A DNA stretch of 64,000 bases from Hymenobacter perfusus (GTDB taxonomy: Bacteria; Bacteroidota; Bacteroidia; Cytophagales; Hymenobacteraceae), in assembly GCF_003944765.1 (NCBI RefSeq), contig NZ_RWIU01000001.1:248001-312000 (forward strand), read 5' to 3'. The notes below the pieces were generated by a model. That model was not told where the DNA came from. It saw only the letters and a program-made list of their open reading frames with translations, and did no database searches. The translations under genes and the position numbers were made by a program. Below, piece by piece: positions 32,947-39,364 of this stretch (positions are counted from its first letter, which is position 1; each line of letters begins with the position of its first letter).

Positions 32947-34236
32947 TTACCGCTTCATCAGGCGCTCAATGTCATCGGCCTCCAGTGGGATATTCTTCAT
33001 CAGGTCGTCGGGGCCGTTCCTGGTGATGAGGATGTCGTTTTCGAGGCGGATGCCTAAGCCTTCCTCCCGGATGTAGATGCCCGGCTCGCAGGTGTACACC
33101 ATGCCCGGCTCGAAGGTGCGGTACTTAAAGCCCACATCGTGTACATCGAGACCCAGGTAGTGGCTGGTGCCGTGCATAAAGTACTGCTTGTAGAGCGGGG
33201 CAGCAGGGTTCTGGTTTTTTACGTCCTGCTCATTCAGCAGGTCCAGCTTAATGAGTTCCTGCTCCATCTGACCGCCCACGGCGGCGTGGTACTCCTCAAT
33301 GTTGCCGCCGGGTACCAGGCGGGCGGTGGCAAACTTCATCACGCTGAGCACGGCCTCGTACACGGCCCGCTGGCGCTTGGTGAAAACGCCATTCACGGGA
33401 ATGGAGCGCGAAAGGTCGGCGGCGTAGTTGGCGTACTCGGCCCCGAAGTCCATCAGCAGCACGTCGCCGTCCCGGCACTCCCGGTCGTTGCTGACGTAGT
33501 GCAGGATGCAGGCGTTGGCCCCGCTGGCGATGATGCTGCCGTAGGCCGGCCCGCGGGAAGCGTTGCGCAGGAACTCGTGGAAGATTTCGGCCTCGATTTC
33601 GTACTCCATCACGCCCGGCTGCACGAAGCCCAGCAAACGGCGGAAGGCCTTTTCGGTGATGTCGGCGGCGCGTTGCATCAGCCGGATTTCCTCGGGGCTC
33701 TTGATGGCGCGCAACTGGTGCAGGAGGCGGGCGGCGCGGCGGTACTGGTGCAGCGGGTAGGCCTCCCGAATCCACTTAATAAAGCGGGCGTCGCGGGTTT
33801 CCACCTCCACCGTAGAGCGGATGTGCTCATTTGTATTGAGGTACACGTTTTCGGCCTCGTTCATGAGGGCCGGCAGCACGCTTTTGAACGATTCCAGCCA
33901 CATGATGGTGGGCACGCCCGACTGCTCCCGGGCCTGCTCCTTGGTGAGCTTGTAGCCTTCCCACACCAGAATATGCTCACTGGTTTCCTTCAGAAACAGG
34001 ATTTCCCGGTACTGAGGCAGCACCGCATCGGGGAACAGTACCAGGATGCTTTCCTCCTGATCCACACCCGAAAGGTAGAACAGGTCGTTGTTCTGGCGGA
34101 AGGCCATGGTGCCGTCGGCGTTGGTCGGCATCACGTCGTTGGAGTGGAAAATGGCCAGCGAGGCGGGGGGCAGCAGCTCGCGGAAGCGGCGGCGGTTTTC
34201 AGTGAACAGGTTGGGGGAGATGGAGCCGTAGCGCAT
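32947..34236 (-). CDS. pepP: Xaa-Pro aminopeptidase (aminopeptidase P, M24)
   Basis: 429 residues, normal for AMPP. It cleaves the N-terminal residue before proline. The N-terminal creatinase-like domain carries the typical FRQNNDLFYLSGVDQEES, and the pita-bread catalytic domain carries all five metal ligands: Asp in LLMDFGAEY, Asp in YAADLSRSIPV, His in GTSHYLGLDVHDVG, Glu in VYTCEPGIY, Glu in GIRLENDILIT. No signal peptide, so cytoplasmic. The start MRYGSISPNLFTENRRRF fits the family; the longer frame to 34347 is an unlikely Pro/Arg-rich extension. Complete gene with its own terminator. Confidence 0.95.
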   Translation of the reverse strand: MRYGSISPNLFTENRRRFRELLPPASLAIFHSNDVMPTNADGTMAFRQNNDLFYLSGVDQEESILVLFPDAVLPQYREILFLKETSEHILVWEGYKLTKEQAREQSGVPTIMWLESFKSVLPALMNEAENVYLNTNEHIRSTVEVETRDARFIKWIREAYPLHQYRRAARLLHQLRAIKSPEEIRLMQRAADITEKAFRRLLGFVQPGVMEYEIEAEIFHEFLRNASRGPAYGSIIASGANACILHYVSNDRECRDGDVLLMDFGAEYANYAADLSRSIPVNGVFTKRQRAVYEAVLSVMKFATARLVPGGNIEEYHAAVGGQMEQELIKLDLLNEQDVKNQNPAAPLYKQYFMHGTSHYLGLDVHDVGFKYRTFEPGMVYTCEPGIYIREEGLGIRLENDILITRNGPDDLMKNIPLEADDIERLMKR

Positions 34237-34399
34237 GGGGTGGCAGCGGGGGTAAAGTGGCAGAAACTTGGGCCACCTAAGCGGCCGGCCCAAGTTAGGC
34301 AGAAGCGGCCGGCTTCCGGATAAGGACACTGGCTGTTCCCGAATCATCAGCCGGAGCTTGCAAAGAAACTCGTTGCGAATCGTTCAGGTGTCTTTAGCC

Positions 34400-34427
34400 C
34401 GCAGAGGACGCAGAGGTTTGCGCAGAG
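34400..34427. repeat. Short direct repeat CGCAGAG(G) x3
   Basis: Units start at 34400, 34409 and 34421 in the gap between divergent genes. This type of CGCAGAGG array is a dispersed repeat in several bacterial genomes; the repeat itself is seen, its wider distribution is general knowledge. Confidence 0.5.
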
Positions 34428-34510
34428 TCGTTCCGGCGGGCGGCTGGACAGGCCGGATTCCGGACCCAGCTTAAATTAGACGAAAAGGTGGCAAGCCTGC
34501 GCTGAACCGG

Positions 34511-34518
34511 TATCTTTG
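34511..34518 (+). promoter_or_regulatory. -7 promoter box of the GT9 gene
   Basis: TATCTTTG, an exact TAnnTTTG match, 17 bases before the start codon at 34536. Confidence 0.55.
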
Positions 34519-34535
34519 TGACCTGATATTGCACT

Positions 34536-35564
34536 ATGCCCGAACCAGCCGCTCCGCCCGCCATCCTGCTGATCCAGACCGCCTTCATCGGCGACGTGAT
34601 TCTGGCCACGGCCCTGCTGGAGTACCTGCGCCAGACGGAACCCGCCACGCCGGTGGATTTTCTGGTGCGCAAGGGCAACGAGGGGCTGGTGCAACACCAC
34701 CCGCACGTACGCCGGGTGCTGGTGTGGGATAAGAAAGCCAATAAGTACGGCGGCCTCTGGCAGCTGCTGAAGCAAATCCGGCAGACAAATTACGGGCGCG
34801 TGGTTACGCTGCAGCGGTTTGCCTCCACGGGCCTGCTCACGGCTTTTTCGGGCGCGCCCGAGCGGATTGGGTTTGATAAGAATCCGCTGGCGTTCCGGTT
34901 TACGAGGGTTATTCCGCACGTTATCGGGGCGGGGGTACACGAGGTATCACGCAACCTGCACCTGCTCGACCCGGCCTATGAGGGTCCGGTGGTACCGCCC
35001 CGCCTCTACCCTACTCCCAAGGATGAAGCCGCCGCCGCACCCTACGCCGCCGTGGGGCCTTATATCTGCATCGCGCCCACCTCGGTGTGGTTTACCAAGC
35101 AGTTTCCGGAGGAGGAATGGCTGAAGCTGCTGGCGGCCCTGCCCCCGCAGTACACCGTATACCTGCTGGGCGGCCCGCCCGATACGGCCGCCTGCGAGCA
35201 GCTGCTGGAGCGTACTCCGCGGCCCAGCGTGGTGAATCTATCGGGCAAGTTGTCGTTACTGGCCTCGGCGGCTCTTATGCGCGGGGCGGTGCTCAACTAC
35301 GTCAACGACTCGGCTCCCATGCACCTGTGCTCGGCCGTGGGCGCGCCGGTGTGCGCGGTGTACTGCTCCACAGTGCCGTTTTTCGGGTTCGGGCCGCTGA
35401 GTCCATTCTCGCGCATCGTGGAAACTGAGGAAGAACTGGAATGTCGGCCCTGCGGGCTGCACGGCTACAAAGCCTGCCCACTGGGCCACTTCCGCTGCGC
35501 CCACGGCATCCGCACCCAGCAGCTGCTGGCCGTGCTGGCGGAAGCGGAAGTGGTGATTCGGTGA
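34536..35564 (+). CDS. Glycosyltransferase family 9 (heptosyltransferase-like)
   Basis: 342 residues. N-terminal motif AILLIQTAFIGDVILATALL, acceptor-side region VVTLQRFASTGLL, second Rossmann half YICIAPTSVWFTKQFPEEEW and VYLLGGPPDT, donor motif VLNYVNDSAPMHLCSAVG. The Cys-rich end CRPCGLHGYKACPLGHFRC is nearly the same as in the minus-strand GT9 at 24079, although the rest has diverged; they are paralogues rather than a recent duplication. Likely a lipopolysaccharide-core or surface glycolipid transferase acting on the cytoplasmic side. Its stop codon lies inside a long inverted repeat. Confidence 0.93.
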   Translation: MPEPAAPPAILLIQTAFIGDVILATALLEYLRQTEPATPVDFLVRKGNEGLVQHHPHVRRVLVWDKKANKYGGLWQLLKQIRQTNYGRVVTLQRFASTGLLTAFSGAPERIGFDKNPLAFRFTRVIPHVIGAGVHEVSRNLHLLDPAYEGPVVPPRLYPTPKDEAAAAPYAAVGPYICIAPTSVWFTKQFPEEEWLKLLAALPPQYTVYLLGGPPDTAACEQLLERTPRPSVVNLSGKLSLLASAALMRGAVLNYVNDSAPMHLCSAVGAPVCAVYCSTVPFFGFGPLSPFSRIVETEEELECRPCGLHGYKACPLGHFRCAHGIRTQQLLAVLAEAEVVIR

Positions 35565-35797
35565 GTTAGTGATTCGGTGATTTAGCAAGTTAGTAAACGT
35601 CATTGCGAGGCGAAGCCGACGCAATCCTTCCTTCACGAAGCACAAACCCTTGCATTATTCAAAAGCCCCCTGACACCCGCGCGAGCCACGGGGCTTTCTG
35701 CTGCCCGACGCTCTGCACCCTGAAAAAGGAAGGATTGCTTCGCGCTGCTCGCAATGACGTTCTCTTGCTCACTAACTCACCGAATCACTAACTCACC
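35560..35797. repeat. Composite REP-like inverted repeat with central terminator
   Basis: The left part 35560-35630 and right part 35728-35797 are near-complementary over about 70 bases (a few mismatches and a small indel). Both carry GTGAGTTAGTGATTCGGTGA-like tracts, CGTCATTGCGAG, and GCAATCCTTCC. In the middle AAAGCCCC (from 35662) pairs with GGGGCTTT (to 35697), a probable terminator for the GT9 gene. The CGTCATTGCGAG core reappears at 37166. Confidence 0.8.
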
Positions 35798-35802
35798 GCC
35801 CG

Positions 35803-35810
35803 TACCTTTG
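35803..35810 (+). promoter_or_regulatory. -7 promoter box of the M16 peptidase gene
   Basis: TACCTTTG, an exact TAnnTTTG match just outside the REP-like element, giving a leader of about 90 bases. Confidence 0.55.
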
Positions 35811-35908
35811 CAACCACATGCCGCCCGGCGTGGTTATACCGGGCCGGGGCAGGAACTGGCCGCTGAAACCAGGTCCTAATAGCCCCCACGACCCCAAGAC
35901 CCCATCAA

Positions 35909-37162
35909 ATGTCCGACTACGACCTGTACGAGTTGCCCAACGGCATCCGGGTTCTGCATAAACAAGTGCTGCACACCAAAATTGCCCACTGTGGCTTCCT
36001 GCTGGACATTGGCTCCCGCGACGAGAAGCCGCACCAGCAGGGCCTGGCGCACTTTTGGGAGCACATGGCCTTCAAAGGCACCGAGAAGCGCAAGAGCTTT
36101 CACATCCTCAACCGCCTCGAAACCGTGGGCGGCGAGCTGAACGCCTACACCACCAAGGAGAAAATCTGCTTCTACGCCTCTTTGCTCAGCACTCACTTCG
36201 AGCGGGCCTTTGAGCTGCTGACGGACCTGACCTTCAACTCTACCTTCCCCGAGAAGGAAATTGAGAAGGAGCGCGGCGTAATTCTGGAGGAAATGGCCAT
36301 GTACCACGACGCCCCCGAGGACGCCATCATCGACGACTTCGACGACGTGGTATTTGCCCGCCACTCCCTGGGTCACAACATTCTGGGCACTCGCGAGAGT
36401 GTCTCGGGCTTCCAGCAGGCCGATTTCTACCAGTTCCTGCAGGAAAACGTGCGCACCGACCGGCTGGTGTTCAGCTCGGTGAGCAACCTACCTTTCAAGG
36501 AAGTGAAGCGGCTGGCCGACAAGTTTCTGGCCCCGCTGCCGGCCCGGCTGGGCGCGCGGCCCCGGCTCTCGTTCAGCGGCTACCAGCGGCTGGAGCGGTT
36601 GGAGCACAAACCCATCACCCAGGCGCATTGCCTGATTGGCGGCCCGGCCTACGCCCTGCACGACGAGCGGCGGATTCCGTTTTTCCTGCTGAGCAACCTG
36701 CTGGGCGGCCCCGGCATGAACTCCCGCCTCAACCTGGCCGTGCGCGAGAAGTACGGCCTGGTTTACACCATCGACGCCACGTACTCTCCCTACACCGACA
36801 CGGGGCTGTTCGGCATCTACTTCGGCACCGAGAAAAAGCAGGTGAACCGGACCGTTTCGCTGGTGCAAAAGGAGCTAAAAAAGCTTCGTGAGCAGACGCT
36901 GGGCACCTCGCAGCTGCACACCTCCAAGGAGCAGCTGATGGGCCAGCTGGCCATGGCTGAGGAAAGCAACGGCGGCCTCATGCAGCTGCTGGCCAAAAGC
37001 ACCCTCGACATCGGCCGCGTGGAAAGCATCAACGAAATCTTCGAGCAGGTGCGCCGCATCACCGCCCCGCAGCTGCTGGAGCTGGCCAACGACATCCTGA
37101 CCGACGAGAACCTGAGCATCCTACAATACTTACCAGAAGAGAAGGCCAAAAAGGTAAAATAG
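35909..37162 (+). CDS. M16-family zinc peptidase
   Basis: 417 residues, a single-chain M16 with N- and C-terminal halves. The inverted zinc motif is intact: HFWEHMAFKG (His, Glu, His), and the downstream Glu ligand lies in KERGVILEEMAM. The C-terminal half has GGPGMNSRLNLAVREKYGLVYT, the substrate-binding Arg/Tyr signature. No signal peptide, so probably cytoplasmic. Related to mitochondrial processing peptidase-type enzymes; the substrate is unknown. Bacterial M16 proteins often come as pairs with one inactive partner; none is adjacent here. Confidence 0.92.
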   Translation: MSDYDLYELPNGIRVLHKQVLHTKIAHCGFLLDIGSRDEKPHQQGLAHFWEHMAFKGTEKRKSFHILNRLETVGGELNAYTTKEKICFYASLLSTHFERAFELLTDLTFNSTFPEKEIEKERGVILEEMAMYHDAPEDAIIDDFDDVVFARHSLGHNILGTRESVSGFQQADFYQFLQENVRTDRLVFSSVSNLPFKEVKRLADKFLAPLPARLGARPRLSFSGYQRLERLEHKPITQAHCLIGGPAYALHDERRIPFFLLSNLLGGPGMNSRLNLAVREKYGLVYTIDATYSPYTDTGLFGIYFGTEKKQVNRTVSLVQKELKKLREQTLGTSQLHTSKEQLMGQLAMAEESNGGLMQLLAKSTLDIGRVESINEIFEQVRRITAPQLLELANDILTDENLSILQYLPEEKAKKVK

Positions 37163-37166
37163 TCCC

Positions 37167-37196
37167 CGTCATTGCGAGGCGGAGCCGAAGCAATGA
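37167..37196. repeat. REP-like hairpin
   Basis: GTCATTGC and GCAATGAC form perfect 8-bp arms around GAGGCGGAGCCGAA. The same GTCATTGCGAGGCG-AGCCG unit occurs at 35599. It lies right after the M16 stop codon. Confidence 0.65.
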
Positions 37197-37240
37197 CAGA
37201 ACAACCAACTCACTAAATTACCATTTCACCACCTCACCGC

Positions 37241-37687
37241 TTGCCCATCTTCGGCCATATCAGCTACTACCGGCCCGGCGACGTGCTGGAGAACCGGCTG
37301 GCGCTGAGTCGGGCGGGGCTGCACCGGCCGCCGCGCACGGGCGTGAGCGGCTCGGAAGCGGAAGGGGCCGAATCCATCATCCTGGCCAACCAGTACGAGG
37401 ACGACGATTTTCAGGAAGCCATCATCACCTATTCCGGCAGCGGGGGCCGCAACCCGCGCACCGGCCGGCAGACCACCCACCAGCAGATGACCGGCCGCAA
37501 CGTGATGCTGCGCCGCAGCCTAGAAACCGGCCGGCCGGTGCGCGTTTTCCGCAAAATCAACGATATAACGGGCAGCGGCTACCGCTATGAAGGGTTGTAC
37601 CGGGTAGTCGGGGCGGTGTATGAGCCGGGCAAATCGGGCTTCCGGGTGTGGAAGTTTCGGCTGGAGCCGGATTCTCTCAAATTATAA
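37241..37687 (+). CDS. Stand-alone SRA/YDG domain protein
   Basis: 148 residues from a TTG start (no ATG nearby; the domain begins PIFGHISYYRPGDVLENR at once). It matches the SRA/YDG pattern: AGLHRPP, GAESIILANQYEDDDFQE, ITYSGSGGRNP, THQQMTGRNVMLRRSLE, RPVRVFRKI, YEGLYRVV, GKSGFRVWKFRL. SRA domains flip out 5-methylcytosine or 5-hydroxymethylcytosine. It has no nuclease domain, but the next gene, 15 bases on, is an SRA protein fused to HNH; the two align throughout. It is the more diverged of the two (YSG instead of YTG, HQQM instead of DQQL), so binding specificity may differ. Probable partner or regulator of a type IV restriction system. Confidence 0.82.
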   Translation: MPIFGHISYYRPGDVLENRLALSRAGLHRPPRTGVSGSEAEGAESIILANQYEDDDFQEAIITYSGSGGRNPRTGRQTTHQQMTGRNVMLRRSLETGRPVRVFRKINDITGSGYRYEGLYRVVGAVYEPGKSGFRVWKFRLEPDSLKL

Positions 37688-37702
37688 GCAAGTCTATTAT
37701 TT

Positions 37703-38587
37703 ATGCGACATCAACCGGCACCCGTTCAGCTCGGTACTATACCCAATATTCTCCCCGGCCACGAGTTTCTGAACCGGCAGGAAGTGAAAAGCGCCGGTCT
37801 GCACCGGGACTTATACAAGGGAATATCCAGCCTGAAGTGCCACCCCGCGGAGGCCATTGTGCTTTCCGGCGGCTATGAGGACGATATGGACCTGGGCAGC
37901 TGCATCCTGTACACCGGAGAAGGCGGCAACCAGGAGGGCCGGCAGGTAGCGGACCAGCAGCTGAGCGGCGGCAACCTGGCTTTGAGCCTGAGCTTCGCCC
38001 GGCAAACGCCGGTGCGGGTTATCCGCAAAGTGCAGGAAGGCAGCCTGTCGTTTTACCAGTACGCCGGGTTGTACTATGTAACGCAGTTCAGCCAGGAGGC
38101 AGGAAAATCCGGCCACCGCATCTGGCGTTTCAGGCTGGAGCAGCGCTCCGCTCCTGCTGATGCAGCTCCTGAAACTCCAGCAGCGCAGGAACCAGAACCA
38201 ACCTACACCGCCGCCCCGCGTCGGCTGAGGCTCGCGCAGCAGATTATACGCGACACAACCGTGATGCACGCGGTGAAGCAGTTGTACGATTACCGCTGCC
38301 AGGTGTGCCGCGCGCGGCTTGCGGTGCCGGGTGGGGCCTACGCCGGAGCAGCGCATATTCGGCCGTTAGGGTGCGCGCATCATGGCCCCGACAAAATCAG
38401 CAACCTGCTTTGTCTGTGCCCCAATCATCACGCTACCTTCGACCGCGGGGGCTGGGCAATTCAAGACGATTGGCACCTGTTGGGTGAGCCAGGACACTTA
38501 ACCGTGGCCCCCACGCATCAGCCGCACCCGGCTCATTTGCTTTACCATCGGCGGCGGATTTATCGACCGGCCACCCTGTTCACGTAA
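37703..38587 (+). CDS. SRA-HNH endonuclease, candidate type IV (modification-dependent) restriction enzyme
   Basis: 294 residues. SRA/YDG domain at 8-147 (GTIPNILPGHEFLNR, AGLHRDLYKGIS, AIVLSGGYEDDMDLG, LYTGEGGN, DQQLSGGNLALSLS, VRVIRKV, GKSGHRIWRFRL); a Pro/Ala/Glu linker at 150-172; HNH nuclease at about 190-262. HNH residues: Cys199 and Cys202 of a zinc knuckle, His218 in GAAHIRP, Asn234 in ISNLLCLCP, and NHHATFD at 241-247. The architecture is the one known from restriction enzymes that cut DNA with methylated or hydroxymethylated cytosine, so it likely attacks modified phage DNA. No methyltransferase for protection is nearby, as expected for type IV. Confidence 0.88.
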   Translation: MRHQPAPVQLGTIPNILPGHEFLNRQEVKSAGLHRDLYKGISSLKCHPAEAIVLSGGYEDDMDLGSCILYTGEGGNQEGRQVADQQLSGGNLALSLSFARQTPVRVIRKVQEGSLSFYQYAGLYYVTQFSQEAGKSGHRIWRFRLEQRSAPADAAPETPAAQEPEPTYTAAPRRLRLAQQIIRDTTVMHAVKQLYDYRCQVCRARLAVPGGAYAGAAHIRPLGCAHHGPDKISNLLCLCPNHHATFDRGGWAIQDDWHLLGEPGHLTVAPTHQPHPAHLLYHRRRIYRPATLFT

Positions 38588-38594
38588 TTTCCTC

Positions 38595-39239
38595 ATGTAC
38601 TCCCCCGACGACGCTCAGATTTACGCCGATAACCACACCACGCCCGAAAGCCCGCTGCTGGCCCGCCTCAACCGCGAAACCCACGTGCAGCTGCTACACG
38701 CCCGCATGCTCAGCGGGCACGCCCAGGGCCGGCTGCTGAGCATGATCAGCCACATGATCCGGCCGCGCCGGGTGCTGGAGCTGGGCACGTTCACGGGCTA
38801 CTCGGCGCTGTGCCTGGCCGAGGGGCTGGCCGAGGACGGTTTGCTGCATACCGTGGAGCAGAACCCCGAGCTGGAAAGCCGCATCCAGCGCTACGTGCGG
38901 GAGGCCGACGCGGAAAACCGTATTCAATTGCACATCGGCAACGCCCGGGACATTGTGCCCGCCCTGGCTGAAACCTGGGATTTGGTGTTCATCGACGCCG
39001 ATAAAATCAACAATGACATCTACTACGAGCTGGTGCTGCCTCAGGTGCGCCCCGGCGGCTTCCTGCTGATTGACAACGTGCTGTGGGGCGGCAAGGCACT
39101 CGATGATTACCCGGTAAAGCCTTCGGATAAAGACACGTTGGCCGTGCGCGCATTCAATGACAAAGTGCAGGCCGATGAGCGGGTAGAAAATGTATTTCTG
39201 CCCCTGCGCGACGGATTATTTCTGGTGCGCAAAAGATAG
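38595..39239 (+). CDS. SAM-dependent O-methyltransferase (catechol-type)
   Basis: 214 residues, usual size for the family 3 O-methyltransferases. Motif I VLELGTFTGYSALCLA at about 57-72, motif II HTVEQNPE, metal and SAM residues in VFIDADKINN (Asp) and GFLLIDNVLWGG, and a C-terminal strand FLPLRDGLFLVRKR. It transfers a methyl group from SAM to a hydroxyl, usually with a divalent metal. It starts 7 bases after the SRA-HNH gene, so it could be in the same transcript, but the family is not known as part of restriction systems. Target unknown. Confidence 0.92.
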   Translation: MYSPDDAQIYADNHTTPESPLLARLNRETHVQLLHARMLSGHAQGRLLSMISHMIRPRRVLELGTFTGYSALCLAEGLAEDGLLHTVEQNPELESRIQRYVREADAENRIQLHIGNARDIVPALAETWDLVFIDADKINNDIYYELVLPQVRPGGFLLIDNVLWGGKALDDYPVKPSDKDTLAVRAFNDKVQADERVENVFLPLRDGLFLVRKR

Positions 39240-39364
39240 AATCCGCCGCTTCAGCGGATGATTTACCAGGGTTCATCGGTTTTTACGGGCGCGGCGGGCA
39301 GCAAAAGCTAAACGCTGCGCCCGGTTTTGCGTCTATTGCCCTTGTAGTATATCCATTCCGACTA

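Noticed and set aside
34400..34427. CRISPR-like array
   Set aside because: Three units of 7-8 bases with 1-4 base spacing, far too short and irregular for a CRISPR.
38595..39239. Protective DNA methyltransferase of the SRA-HNH system
   Set aside because: The SAM motifs and the metal-site residues are of the small-molecule O-methyltransferase type, with no DPPY or PCQ motif.
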